DNA from: Dermanyssus gallinae
Taxonomy: Eukaryota > Arthropoda > Arachnida > Mesostigmata > Dermanyssidae
Reading direction: 5' to 3'
Assembly (NCBI GenBank): GCA_003439945.1
Contig: QVRM01002374.1
Coordinates: 1 to 64,000, forward strand
Length of the DNA: 64,000 nucleotides
The notes under the pieces are model-generated. The model was given only the letters and a program-made list of their open reading frames with translations, was not told the DNA's origin and did no database searches. The position numbers and the translations under genes are program-made. Positions 23,028 to 36,551 of this stretch are shown here, piece after piece (the stretch's first letter is position 1; the number at the start of each line of letters is the position of its first letter).

Positions 23028-23047
23028 ATTCAATTCAATTCAATTCA
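23028..23047 (-). repeat. (TGAAT)4 terminal array of the LINE
   Basis: Four pentamers, read ATTCA on the plus strand, immediately next to (TA)n. They mark the 3' end of the retrotransposon and are probably its template-slippage or priming sequence. Confidence 0.8.
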
Positions 23048-23303
23048 GACGTGGTTTATTTACGGAACTGCATACATTCACATGCTTAAGTTCTCGTTAA
23101 GAAAAGTGGTACAAGGGTTTGGGAATAAAAGAAGAAAAAGAAGAAGATAAAGCAGCAGATAATACCTATACCATATTATTGGCGATACTGACATACAAGG
23201 CAAAGGAGCACACTGAGTTATAACTTCATAAACATTATAACTCAAAATGACAGGTGAAAACTAAGAAATTAGATCATCGCTCTCAGTAGATCCCCTTTCT
23301 CCG

Positions 23304-24633
23304 TCATGTATTCCTATTTAAAAGCCATATCTTGACGTCTCGGGTAAAGCAGGTCAGGGACTTCGAGTGACGGATTTCATGCGGGATACTCTCCCATACG
23401 ACGGGCAGTCTATATACAAGAGATTGGGTACTAGATCTTTTCTGTACCCGAGGTATCACAAAAGTGGTGGCCCGTCGCGAGGTTTTCCGCCGCTGAGGGA
23501 CTAGAGGGAAGGCAACCTCAACAGGTACTAAACTACGACTGATCTTGAAGCCGAAAGTACCTACTTGAAGACGATACAGCGAATCGATGGATAGGATCTT
23601 ATAATCACAATATATATATCTAACAGATTGGCTACGTCTCATCCCAAATATAGCCCTCAGTGCATCGTTCTGCATGACCTGAGCCCGATGCAGAACGTGA
23701 TTATAACCACTACCCCACAAGAGAATGCCGTAAGTGAGTACCGGCACAAACAGCGTTTTGTAGATCAATATCAGTCCATCCAACGGAACTCCCACCCGAC
23801 GCAAACGTCGCAAGGCCGATATAACTGCATAACATTTGGGTGTTATATGATCAATATGAGCGCGCCAACTTAAACCATCGTGTAATATGAGGCCTAAACA
23901 TTTAGTAGTTGACGAGAACTTCAGACCGAATTCTGAAGAAAGCCGATCAAGATCCGCCCGCAACTTTAGTTGAGGAGAGCGAAACAGAGTGAGACTAGTC
24001 TTGCTAGCATTAACAACGAGGCCGAAATAATTAAAGATTTTAATTACCTCCTTCACTTGAGATAGTGAGCGCGGTATATCGAGGGCTGGAGAGTCAACCC
24101 TAAATAAAAGTGAAGTATCATCGGCAAAAGCTAGCGGTTTACCAATGCTCTCTTTTTCAATATTAAGCAGAATGAAATTAATTAGAATCAAAAAAAGAAA
24201 CGGTCCTAGCACCGATCCTTGTGGAGTTCCAATATTAACAGATCTCCACGAGGAAACCACTTGCCCTATACGAACGGACTGCAATCTAGAAGATAGAAAT
24301 GAATTAAACCACTCTACTGTACCTGCAGAACACCCAAGGTTTTGCAAGATTTGAAGAATGAAAGAATGGCGAACGCAATTGAATGCCGCAGTGACATCGA
24401 GAAAAACGCCTAGACAGGCTTTTGTCGATTCAACGGAGTCGGTTACAAACTGCCAGAGATGCGCGAGTGCCAGGCCCGTGGACCGACCGTGACGAAATCC
24501 AAATTGATTAGGCGAAAGAAAGCTGCAGGATTCGAGGAAGTGTTCCAGCTGCAAGAGAGCAAGCTTCTCGAATAGCTTTGAAATGCAGTCAACCAAGCTG
24601 ATAGGTCGGTAGCTTTTAAGCTCCGCAACGTCG

Positions 24634-24637
<4 letters not shown>
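23304..24637 (-). CDS. Reverse transcriptase (truncated ORF2)
   Basis: About 444 codons remain open from the truncation point to the stop. In order: YRPISLVDCISKLFEKL, NQFGFRHGRST, the first catalytic segment FLDVTAAFNCV, GTPQGSVLGPFLF, the FADD active-site box (about 24118-24129), a thumb region, and a C-terminal domain with IYKTLFVPVLTYG typical of CR1/L2/Jockey enzymes. The first catalytic Asp is present in LDVTAAF, where most relatives have D(L)SKAFD. The absence of stops or frameshifts suggests a recent insertion. The longer frame that starts at 24851 is an artefact of reading through (AT)n. With no endonuclease it is not autonomous. Confidence 0.9.
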
Positions 24638-24698
<61 letters not shown>

Positions 24699-24704
24699 AT
24701 ATAT

Positions 24705-24745
<41 letters not shown>
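24636..24745. repeat. (AT)n microsatellite, about 110 bp
   Basis: A long AT tract with two TTA/TAA phase breaks, adjoining the 5' truncation point of the LINE. Confidence 0.95.
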
Positions 24746-24748
<3 letters not shown>

Positions 24749-27529
24749 GGAATAATTCTAAAACTTGTGTAGAGCTGCAACATTTGATGTTGTAGCCGTG
24801 GTCTTGTAGTGGTCGTAATTGAAGTAATGATAAAAGTTCAAATAGTAGCAATAAAAACGATATATATATGTTCCAGCCTGCGAGCGAGAGTTGTTGCCGC
24901 TATAAACAACGCAGATATGACTGTGGCGATTTGCGACTTCATTTCGAAGGCGATTGGAGCCAATGCGTCAGAGGGTGGGCGGAAGGGCCGGCCGGCCGAA
25001 CCGGGCCCGAGGGGGAGACCTTGTAGACAGGCCGTTTGACTTCGTCACGATGGCGGCACGATTCGAACAGAGTCGAAGTGAGTCGCATCATGACTCACCC
25101 ATCTACTGCTTCTTGCTGTTCTTGCTTCTGTTGTTGTTGTTGGTGCTGTTGTTGCTATCGTTGTTATCTCTATTATTGTACTATAATTATTATTATTGCT
25201 GTTATGGCTGCTGCCGCTGCTGTTGTTGCTATTGTAGTTAATGCTTGTTGTTGTTGCTGTCGTTGAGTTCGTTATTTACTTCGACGAAGACGACGTGTAG
25301 TCATGTTAACGTGAATGGCGATAACATTCATCCGACATACAACGTTAACGCTGGGCTGACATACGCGTTGTCCAATTAAACAACGACAACAACACTGACT
25401 CACTGTACACTTACACTTACTTGCCTGCAAGTAACAAGCCGGAACAGAAAACGTTCACGTATTTCAGTGACTGACTGTCACTGCAGCTGCGGCTCCTGAT
25501 GTGGCTAGCCTTAAAGCGGATGGAGGTTGATGTTGTTGTTGTTGCTGCTATTACTGGTTATTATTACGCGGCGGGGTAAGGATGACGGAGGAAAAGGAAG
25601 AAGAGGTGATTGAGTGCGATCTTAGCATGCCATAGCGTCGGGCACTTCTTGCCACACTGTTACGGTGACGCTTATTCTGCTTGCTGCAGCCGCCCCAGCA
25701 GCGGCCACAGCAACAGACCCCTTCTCGCCACGCTCTGCTCTTGAAGACGACGACGACGACGACGCAGAGCGCGGAGGTGCCGAACAGAGACAGGAAGAGA
25801 GGAATCGGAAGATCTAATAGGGGAGCCACCTCTTCTGCCTACCAATGTCAGCTGTTGACAGCTACGCGATACTGCTGATCACGATGCGGGATTTCATGTG
25901 TGCCCCTCCCCTCCTCTGCACAGTGTAGTCGCAGATCGCAGACCAATGACCAATGCTGGTTGTGCGTCGGCTGACGAGGTGCCGCCGCAATGCCGCCAGT
26001 GCCATCCATCCCGCACTGGCGTAGGGAATCATATTGACCACAGCAGTCAGTAACAGTCAGCTTGACGATGACGTGAAGCACGATGTCTTCTTCAGAGGCT
26101 TCAGGGGTTTCGGGCCAGCTCCGGGATTCGAATTCCTTCGTACACGACTGCGTACGACGATTCCTCGCGAGGAAAACGCATCGACCAACGAGACTCACGG
26201 CTTGATCTGACGCCGACCAAAGTCGTCGATAGCGATAACGCGTAACAAGCTGGCCATTTTGCGCCACAGTGCCTCCTACCCACACGTCGAGGTCGAACGT
26301 AACTAACGATGACAGTCGCAGTTTGATTTGGAGAGAGGGTAGGGAAGAGACACTGTATTTTCTCAATGTTTTTTCACGCTGTACAGCTGCATGAATACGA
26401 CTGCACTGTCGGACAGTCGTGTGATAAAAATAGCGGGATTCCAAATATATGCCAAATGAGTTGCGTATTTTAACATTTGCACAATATATATACATATATG
26501 TATATATATATATTTTTTTTCTTGCGGTTGTGGCAATCGTACCAGGCGAATTCCAGATTGTAGCAGTCCTACCAGAAATTAGCCAGAGTCTCGTTTTGTT
26601 GGTTAGGTATTTTTAATGGGTTCGATAACTTGTGGCTCTTGCATAAACAGGTTGTGGATAAGCCAAGGAACCGAAATGTTGGCTACCGTGGCGCCGCTTT
26701 AGGAACGCATTGGGTTGCACGCCGACCGAGGCTATGTTCGATTAGGCAACCATTTTTATCACACCTCTAATCAAAAATCAGGGGTTAGTAAAAACATCTG
26801 ACTGAAGAACGTGATGATTTGTAGCGTTGTGGTATGCAGAGGTCATAAATGGCATAATGCCTTTTTGTCGTCTTTTGTCAAGAACGTTTGCTTTTTCAAC
26901 TATTTCTTCCATCACGAGTCTGGCATCAGAAGCTGTAGCCGGCCATATCGATTTTACTGTCTAAAGACGGCCAGTTGACTGTACTGTCAGGTCATGACAC
27001 ACGAAGAGCAAATACCAGAACGACGGTTTTTAATGGGGCAGAATTATCAAGTTGCAGTCCACGCTGAACAAAAAGAGTTCGCTAGTCCACAGCGGGTGAA
27101 GTTAGGCGGGTAACTGTGGCTTTTCCCCGAGAGTCTTCTTCGCTGATAGCGCAGCATAGTTTGTCACCTAGTTTTTCAATAAAGCTAATAATTGACTTTG
27201 GTCGCTTGCGATTTCTGACTTTTGCTGCTGCTGATGATGCTGTTATTTTACATTTTACCGTAGTTCTCACGCTCCATGCAGAAAAGTGGCAGAGCTTCAA
27301 GGCAATGCGCCTTGATGGTCCACGTCGGATACGTGGGTGGGCTGCAGACACTGCTTAAAGTCCCAGGTACGTTGATGTGTGGGAAAAGTTTTCTCTCCAA
27401 ATCTCGTTCCTATGTGATTGATAAATTAGAAAGGCTGTATTATTAGCGGCAGGAGTTCCAGCATCTCCAGTAAGATTTCTAGTAGTAGTAGTTGTTGTTG
27501 TGGCTGAAGCCGTGCCGTATAATATGGTA
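24746..27529. other. Non-coding stretch; one long unassigned frame
   Basis: No gene recognised. It contains GTT/CTG-rich DNA at about 25110-25260, GAC repeats near 25748, and (AT)n at about 26483-26514. A minus-strand frame at 25848-26495 is 215 codons long without simple repeats, the longest such frame in the window apart from the reverse transcriptase. It shows no domain I recognise, and about one of this length can occur by chance in 64 kb. Confidence 0.5.
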
Positions 27530-27740
27530 GTGGCGGTGGACGGTCGGTTATAAAACGGTCAATGTGAGTAATAATAGCACTGGGATTGACTCCCACGGGC
27601 CTGTTGAAAGTCGACGAAATTCTGGCAAATTTGCTGCCGTTGCTTCTCATCAAATCCGTTTCGATTTCGTGTAGCAGCACGATGTCAGCAGGTGTCTCTA
27701 CGAAAGCCTTCATCTAGCATCCGTGTGTCTGTGTGTTTGA
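27530..27740 (-). pseudogene. Possible non-LTR endonuclease relic
   Basis: A minus-strand frame beginning at 27713 reads KAFVETPADIVLLHEIETD. This resembles the start of the AP-endonuclease domain of CR1/Jockey ORF2 proteins (LRAFVET..DIV..TETWL). Just upstream, in a shifted frame, LSNT matches the expected SLRNK segment. The later endonuclease motifs are not evident and a stop precedes the Met, so at best it is a decayed fragment. Confidence 0.28.
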
Positions 27741-28695
27741 TAGTATTTGGAGAATGCCAGAACGTCGGTAAGAGGGAGATTTCGCAAGCAGCGAAGGGTT
27801 TATCTAGACCGTCGGCTGAATGGCGTGGCGTCTTGTCGACTACCTGCGGGTTCCAAATGCTATAAAATAATTGTGGTTGATCGATCGATGCTAACTTCAG
27901 AGATTGTTGCGGGTCTCTTGCGCACACGGGCTATTAGGCCGTAAACTTCTGTAACATTAGGGTGGCATTATTCCGTCAATTTTTTTCACTCTGCCTTTAT
28001 GTCGTAATTGGGCGACACTTGCTCCAGCGGCTAGAGAAAATAGTCGTTTAGTCGTGGCCTGCGCTAACACTTGCTTGTTTGTTTTGTTAATGATAAAAAA
28101 CATTGATTTTTATTTGTTGTTTTAGTTGGTATTATTAAACAAATATTACAGAAATGTTATCGTTTTAGGAAGGTTTAAATTACCTTAACACTCAATTATG
28201 GTTTATGCAAGCTAATGGTTTATGCATTAGACGAAAATGCAATTGAATTGGATGTAAGAAGTTAAAATAGAAAATCAAAACTGCCGAAATAACATATATT
28301 CGTTATAAATGGAACTGCGCGGTCATCGCAAAGTTAGGCGTTTTCTTGTAAAACTCAAATACTATGTCTATCTGTGCATAGGTGCGCATTTCAAAATATA
28401 TTCTTGATGCCGGAATGGCAGAATGCGTACAACGTACATGAAATTCACCCTACACTATGTGGAACTAAGGGCTTCTACAGGCCAAGTGACACATGCACTT
28501 TGTAAATATGTCACAGCTTGTTTGCACGATATCATGGCAGCGAGTACCACGCAACCACCTCACTAGCACGAATATCTTAAAATGTCTATGTTGTGTTGTG
28601 TATTTGTACTTGACTAACAGTGGAGTGCACATAAACATTATATTGTACATAATGCAGCATTTACAGGTAGTTATTAAATGTCACATTTAATTCAA

Positions 28696-28757
<62 letters not shown>

Positions 28758-30027
28758 TCATTTGGTTGACGTCAGGCGTCGATTAGCTTTAGATACTGGC
28801 AGTGCTGCTTATTGGAAAACAATTTGTTTTTGGTAAGTAGTAAAAAATATCGTAAAAATAGTAGAAGTGTTTACATGGCGACAATAGCATTAGTCATAGT
28901 GACGGCAGGCAGCAGCTTGCAGCAATAACAACAGTTTTGGACTAGTTATCGCTAGTTAGCACTCGTAGTAAAGGTCGTAGTTACTGGTTATACGCCACAG
29001 AGAATGAAAAGGCTCCCCCGGCAACAGCTGCAGCCGGCCGCCGCCAAGGTGTCGCTATGGCAGGGCATTTTCGCGTCGTCGCTCTAGTCGGTAGCCCTCG
29101 TTTGTTCTCGTGGTGGTCTATTGAGAACGCGCCACAGCGAAGGTCACTTGTTCTTGTTGTTGTTGTTGTTGCTGGTGTTGTTGTTGTTGTTGCTGGTGTT
29201 GTTGCTGTTGTTGTTGCTGGTGTTGTTGTTGGTGGTGTTTTTGTTAGTGTCACTGTTATTCAGCGTGCCTTCCGTGTGGCGGGAAATCTCCTCTCCGATT
29301 ACCCCCTTCAGGCAAGTCAAGCGGAGCCGTCGAGTTCCAACAGCAAGAATCAAATATGCTCCAACTGTGACCGATGACATTGCTCGTTGCAACGGTCGCG
29401 TCTCTCTGTGGCCGTCCAAAGATATATACAACCAAGCAAGTTGACACACCTAACTGCCTTCCGTATATATTGATAAATATATATATATATATACGTGAGT
29501 ATGGACATGTCGTCTACGCACGTGTAACTAAAATAGCCGCGCCAGCAGCAACACAATCTCGACATTGCGCGCGACATTTGGCCCTGTTTTGCACAATGAC
29601 ATCAAATGCGTCCGCTTCAGCAGGTGTCGGTTTTCGTCACCCGTTACCGTTGTTATTATCGCTGGGTAGCAGCAGCAGCAGCAGCAACAACAGCCACAAC
29701 AATACCGCAGCAACAGCAGCAACGTGGAGATTGGCAACAGCATCAACAAGGCTAGCAGCAGCAACAACAACAACAACAACAATAACAACAACGACAACGA
29801 TCACAATAATAGAGACTACCGAGACCTGTGTGCAGAATCGTAGGTGGATACCATATACAGCGGCGCGGGAGGCTGTGACGATGCTATGGTGGCCACGACC
29901 AAGCCTATAAGCATGACTAGGCGACATGTCATCTTATCGTGACGTTTTGTAGCTGGAGATCGACGCGACCCAGCAGCCCGCCAAAGGGGAATGTGCACTG
30001 CCACGGCCTTTCTGTCCGCCTGTTTTA

Positions 30028-30030
<3 letters not shown>
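27741..30030. other. Non-coding stretch
   Basis: No gene recognised. Unique AT-rich DNA up to about 28690, then (AT)n at 28699-28753, long GTT/GCTG arrays at about 29150-29250, (AT)n at about 29476-29494, and CAG/CAA arrays at about 29670-29800. The open frames here are repeat-driven. Confidence 0.55.
28699..28753. repeat. (TA)n microsatellite
   Basis: About 55 bp of uninterrupted TA dinucleotide. Confidence 0.95.

Positions 30031-30100
<70 letters not shown>
30031..30100. repeat. (AT)n microsatellite, 70 bp
   Basis: An uninterrupted AT tract followed by a short TTTATATATTA remnant. Confidence 0.95.
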
Positions 30101-30108
<8 letters not shown>

Positions 30109-30876
30109 TATGTACGAGTAGCGAGATAATAGCTTATGTCTTCATTCCCCTTTTTGTCATTTATTAGTTTTATTGTTATCTCTCAGAGCTTGCTACCTTC
30201 CACAACAACATCTCTCGTTATTAAACAAACGTCTGCATTATACTAGAACCAGCCTAAGTGAGTGCATATATATATATATATATGTTAGTGATGATCCTCT
30301 AGGGGCTTCTGCTGGGAGAAAGCGGAGGGGGCGTTGTACGTCCACGCGTACATATAAATATAATGTGACACTCACCATTAGCCGCTCCGCACAGAATTCG
30401 ACCGGCGATTTTAGCCCATAGGAGACAGAGGAATAGTCTATAATTTACAACAACTTTCTTAAAATGGACTCCCCGAGTCCGAAAAGTAGTTTGAAGGATA
30501 CTTTTAAAGAGCATATAAATTAACGCACTACATGACCCACTTAATGTCGATTCTTTAGGTTAACCACATAACGCCAATATTCGCTAGTCTTTACACACCG
30601 TATTGCACCAGTCTTATAGTCAAGTACAGCACTTTTATTCAAGGTTTGTATGTGCATAAGTATACACTGTTTTTTAAATAAAATTTAACACCTGAATATA
30701 ATTATACCATACATCATGACTGTTGATATCCTAGACTTCGTGGAACTCTCCACGAGAAAGTGTTATTTATCTTTACTAAGCGTGCAATCTCCATCATTAC
30801 TAAGCGTGCAGCCTCCTAACATTCACTCTACTTCGTAGTCCATTATCTACATGAATATATATGATCTGGTTACTCC

Positions 30877-30918
<42 letters not shown>

Positions 30919-31427
30919 GCAAAACCATGACCAACATATATGCATTAGGTTTGTGCTAGTCGCGACAAGCATTCTCATCGTTGTCTTGATGTGGAAGGAT
31001 TTTCATTGTCATGTGCAATTGAGCAAAAACATTTTATAGCTCAAAAACTTCTTTTCGTTACCCGAATTTCTTGTATCAGTTTTGAAAGACATTTTTCAAT
31101 TTGATGACGACGATTTATATTACAGTCCGTTTGTTGTTTCACTTAACGAAGATGTTTGCATAACAAAGGCACACGCTAGTTTAAGATAAATGCTTAATGT
31201 TATAAAATATTGCCCCGATGGCGTTATATGATGATATTGTCTTCTTGGGATACGAAATGTCTATGCTTCAGGTTATTTCTGCCAATAGCAGCTTTAAGTG
31301 CGAACGATGAGTGTCGTGGTAATATTTCATGTGTCGATGATCTCGGCCAAGTTTGTAAAGTAAGAGCGTCGAAGAGAAGCAGAGAACAGCCAATATTATT
31401 CGATACTTTTGCAGAAAATGATCGGAT

Positions 31428-31509
<82 letters not shown>

Positions 31510-31665
31510 GTTTCATCTAAAGCTGGAATTGGTGTAAATCATTCCCCATAGTCGTAATAAAGGTAGAAAAGGCAAATGCGATAAAAGCGCCACCTGCCGA
31601 TTCGATCCTGGCGATGCTCACATCGTTTACTGGGGGAAACGTCTTCCTACAGCAAAGCGAATCCA

Positions 31666-31710
<45 letters not shown>

Positions 31711-32770
31711 CTAACGAAGGCCACGAAAAAAATCAATGCCAATAGGCAACCCGCGGGTGCGCCATTTATTGGCGGGCGTCTTGATGAGTGGACCTCAGAG
31801 TGGTCATATATCAGTGTGCCTTTCTTCTCGTCGACCACGATATCCCGACGTATTGTTGTTGTATGGCGTTTTTAGTTCTTGTTGTCGTGTCTCGTCGTCG
31901 TCGTCGCCACCACCACCACCACCACCACCACGGGCAGTCGATCTTCTTTGCTCATACTTGGTAATGCCCTTTGTTGAGTTGTTCTCCCGCCCCTTCTCGG
32001 GCTATTGGCCTTGCCGTTTTCCTTCCCTCTTTCGATGTTTAATCTCGGAATTTCTCTCTGATGGGCCTGTGTATTGCTATGTCGTGCAATATGTCTCAGC
32101 GGTCATGCGGCGGCGCTGGCCAACGGTCGAACGAACGAAGAAGCGATCTGCCTGCCTGCTTACCGGTGGTTCTGAGGTTGCCCTGCCGTGGCGTGACCAG
32201 CGGGACGGATCAGCCATCCCGCTGGCAAAGCAAGAAAACTGGCAGCGGGAATTTGGCGGGAACGTGGACGTGCTCGCGTAGACCACCATCATCACCGGCA
32301 TAGCCATGACGAAGATGATGGTGATTATGTCAATGATGATGGCAATGGCAGTGATGAAGACAATACAGTACCGACGACATCGATGATCGCCGTATAATCG
32401 GGGGTTGTCGATCCGTTGAGGGTGGCGCTAGCAGGTGAAGGGGGAGAAGCTCCGGGGCGATACTTGATAATACAGTCGTTGCGATGACTGCCTCTATGCG
32501 GAAATCTACTGACACTACTCATCGGCTGTTGTGTGTTGTGGCCAGTGCCGGCGCCCCCGCCGCCGGCACTCGTGTGGTCGTATACCGTGCGCGCTACGGC
32601 TTTTTTTTTTCATGCGAACGCGTGGTGGTCAGGTGTAACAACTACGATTGACTCATTTATTGATTACTAATTGCCTGGTTCCCATCTCAGGTGCGACTTG
32701 ACCAGTTATCAATATTATGATACTTAGTCATATATATATATATATATATATAGGCAAAACGGTAAACTAT

Positions 32771-32824
<54 letters not shown>

Positions 32825-34000
32825 AAAGAGAGAAGGTACGCGATGTCCTGACGCCCGTGTTGCTTAGTTATGTATTGAGAGGTCTGATTCTTGTAATTAT
32901 TACTATCGTTTCCTCCGCATTAGGATTTACCGTGAGATTAAGCATCGCCTTTTTTATATGTCCACGATGTAGCCATAATTATATTTTTTCTTATTGCTGT
33001 AATTGTTCGTGGCGCTTTTGCCGTCATCGTCGCTTCAGCTTTGACGAATACCTGTTAGCATTGCCACTGTCGTTATTTATACCACATGTGTTGCTGGCAT
33101 TGATTGTTATTCGTCGTAATTTTGCTGCACTTACTTCAAGTATCTCAGCTGGAAGCGTAATGATCCTACTGTGGATGTTGCATACCGGCATGGCATGCAT
33201 CGCGCATGGGTGAGCCTCCTAAAATTGGTATGATTGCAAAGTGCCCCGGCCATCACCATAATGCCCAACCAGACCGTTGTCAAAGTTTTACTGCTTTCAG
33301 CTCCAGTGTGATTTTCCCATAATCTTTTCCCCTTAATGTAGCACATAGATAAACATTGTGGACGTAAGGCAATTTTTGTGTTGTGTCTGGACCATCATCA
33401 ATAGTTTCCATGCCAAACCAATTCTTATTCTCTATTTTACGTAACGCATGGCAGGTGCGAAGAATAGGTCAGCGCAAACTAGCGTCCACATTTTGTCGAA
33501 GGTTATATATATATTTGATTGGACGATCCATAACTGTTGTTTGTATTCACTCTATTTGTCTAAAGAATATGCTACGTATAAAACAGGGGTATTGTTTTTG
33601 GTAAGGCTGACTGATGTCCTTGATTTTGTGGCCGTCGTTACATACTTAGTTATTCTATGTAGTCGTCGGTTTCGATATTTCGGTTGAGCAAGATCTGCCG
33701 GAGGTACATCTTCACGGCCACACAGTGGCATTTGCTTTTGTAAATGATCTCATATGTATGTATGTATGTGTATATATGTATATATGGATACATTACATAC
33801 TATCAGTAACCATGACAAACAGCTCTTGATCCCGGGATCCTACAGCGCTATATACATTTGAATTTTTTTTCACTTTCACTTAAATCTGCAATTCTACTTC
33901 AATTGCTGGAGTCGGCGGGTCTAACCCCCGTCAGCATACTCTCGATATGTATGTTCTTAATGCCCCGTTCTCGCTGTTATTGCTGTTGGTTTTCTTATTG
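30101..34000. other. Non-coding, AT-rich stretch
   Basis: No gene recognised. (AT)n tracts lie at about 30265-30284, 30878-30915, 31431-31509, 31670-31707, 32728-32752 and 32773-32801, the last running into a GA array to about 32824. A CCA array lies at about 31908-31931. A short tract around 32540-32580 is GC-rich. Frames around 31736-32281 are open in more than one register but show no domain. Confidence 0.55.
31431..31509. repeat. (AT)n microsatellite, about 79 bp
   Basis: An AT dinucleotide tract with one C interruption near 31492. Confidence 0.95.
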
Positions 34001-36507
34001 TATATTTCTTACTGTTGTTGTTGTTATTGTTGTGATCAGTTGTTGTTGTTAATGTTGTGATTAGTTGTTGTTGTTGTTGTTGTTGCAGTGTGAGTTGTTG
34101 TGAGTAGCTGTAGTACTGCCGGTGCCGCCCAATAGTTTTCGGCGTTCAAGTGTGAGAAGGTCGTCTTGGGTTAGCCATAGTGATCGGCGCTTTTGTCTCC
34201 TTTTTTCCCGCAGCTGCTGTCAACGACGGACGGAACGGTTCAATGAGCGCAAGTTACATCATGGTCAGCAGCAGCAGCATCACGATCTCGTAGTCATTAC
34301 CTATGTTGCCACCTTTACGATACTTGAGAATTTCTGTTGCTGCTGGAAGCTCACATCGCTTTGACTTCGATCGACGAATGCCACATGCTAAACAGACGGC
34401 GTTTCGCTTTTTTTGTTGTTGTTGTTGTTGCACTTTGCCTCTTTGAAGCCGTAGCGATCACATCGATTGGTGGTTGTGTGATCGGCTTTGTTATTGTGTT
34501 CGTATTGTTGTTAATAGTAGTACGATTGTTATGACTATTATGATACTGCTGTATTTTTACTATCGTTAAATAATACTAATATTGTTGTTGTTAGTATTAT
34601 TATTATTATTGCGGCCGTTTTCGTCGACCGGGGATCATAATCAGTTGTTCTATCAGTGTCGATCCATCATCGGAAATACCTGAGATCATTTGTGGGTTGT
34701 TTCAAAACTTGTCTTCAAACGGCCAACGGGAGGGGCTTGGCGGATGGTTCTACGCTGGGACGCGCTCATCTTATCCTGGGCCCCGGGGCCGCTACCGATT
34801 GCACGGAAAGGCCCTCCTTCTGAGGTGATGATATGTCACATTACTAACAACAACCTCACTTTGTATTTGTTATCTCCGCTGTATATATAGTTTAAGTTTT
34901 GCTCAATTTTTGCGAGTCAACGCGGCATTCTTGGTTCACGGTGATTGCTCTGGGGCCACTCTTCCTTAATATTTGCTCTCATTCCCTCTTCATCTTTCTC
35001 TCGGTTAACCACAAATTGGCAAAACCTTTGGCAAATCGAGACCACCAGGGTTGAAGTTAATTGCTCTTTCGTCACCTGCTAAGCTAAAAATAAAAATAAA
35101 AATGCCATGCTTCCTTATAGTTGTGAAATACTTGTGACTTGTGTTTAGTGAGTCCGTCTCACTCGTATGTATAAATATATAGATATGGATTTGTAGCGTT
35201 ACTGGCACTCCTCTGTTTCTGACAACCACAGTGACAGTGGTGACCAGTAATTTAAAATTATGAATATTCAAATTTAGGAAACGATTTTTGGCCAAGACTG
35301 GCATCTTACCAAAATGTAAGTCATACCCATACTCACACTCGGAGTTGTTGTTGTTTTTGTTACTGTTGCTGTTGATGTTGTAGTTGCAGTAGTTGTTGTT
35401 GTTTTTGTTGTTGTTGTTGTTGCTGTTGATGTGTTTATTGTCGTCGCTATAGCTGGTCGGGCCGCAGCAGGCTGTTGTCACCATGCGATATTCGAATTCA
35501 CCCTCTGTGGTCGTCAACGCGACCGGCTTAGCATCAATGGCATCAATTGTGCTAAATCGAATAGCGGACACTGCTGCTGCTGCGGCTACTGCTGTTGGCG
35601 CTAATGCTAAATGCTCTGCCATACAACACGAGCATAGCATAGGACAGCAGAATCGTTGCGTCGTTCCAACGCCAAACACCGCTCGTCTGGACAGCAGCGG
35701 CTCGGAAGCGTAGTGCCGTGTCGCCGAACGGCCGGATTTTGTCGTCATTGTTGTTGTTATGGCCCGACTGGTTGCTGCTGCTGTTATTGCTGTTGTTGTC
35801 GTTGCTGTTGTTGTCGTTGCTGTTGTTGTTGTCGCTGCTGTTGTTGTTGCTGCTGTTGCCAGAATTGGTACCAGTGTTAGCAACATCAGCACGGTCTGAG
35901 AGCAACACAAAGGATTCGAAATCGGTGCACAGCAAATGCATGGCCGCCGTGCAGTCCAACCACAGTCACAGAGCCGGTCAGAGCGTCAATACCGGCCAGT
36001 GCGATGGTCATGGCGACGACAACAACAACAGCAGCAGCATGTACAGCAATAACATCAACAACGGCAACCATAGTGAACAACATTTGACGACAAACGGGGG
36101 GTGGTCGTCAACAATGAGTCATGCAGTATTTTAGCAGCCACTGACCGGCACGTAGCTAATGTAATGAAGTTGTTTAGAAACCGGGTCCCAGACTATCACC
36201 ACCGGCAGAAATGGACAGCAGCAGCAACAACAAAAACAACAACAACAACAACAACAAAACCACAGCCGTGGTGCCGTCACGAACTTCAGTGGGTTTTTAT
36301 TCCCCTCCATTCTCGACCGTTTCGCCTATTCAGCCCGTAAGCCCGCTTCAACTCGACGGCGAAAGCGGGGGCGGCGACAACTATGTACACCAACAGCGCG
36401 AAGAGACGATGACAATATCAACACAAATCGCACCGACAGTTTACGTGGGTGGATGGGTGGTTCCTTAATCGTCTCTCTCTATCTCCCCCTTCTCTATTTA
36501 TATCTAC

Positions 36508-36551
<44 letters not shown>

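Larger units (their letters stand above)
23028..24637 (-). mobile_element. 5'-truncated non-LTR retrotransposon (CR1/L2-like)
   Basis: On the minus strand the element enters from an (AT)n tract directly into the reverse-transcriptase domain at GDVAELKSYRPIS. It carries an open frame to a stop at about 23304, then a 3' UTR of roughly 250 bp with AATAAA (plus coordinates 23055-23060), and ends in four tandem TGAAT units (23028-23047). The 3' side also abuts (TA)n. Short tandem repeats at the 3' end instead of a poly(A) tail are typical of the CR1/L2 group. The endonuclease domain and ORF1 are missing. Target duplications cannot be defined because both flanks are TA repeats. Confidence 0.85.

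Noticed and set aside
23304..24851. Extension of the reverse-transcriptase frame upstream to 24851
   Set aside because: The part beyond about 24637 is (AT)n read as IYIYIY plus unrelated flank. The element is truncated at the repeat.
35005..35910. 301-codon minus-strand frame
   Set aside because: Driven by GTT/CTG-type repeats giving poly-T/A and poly-N runs. Overlapping frames on both strands are equally open, and no domain is visible.
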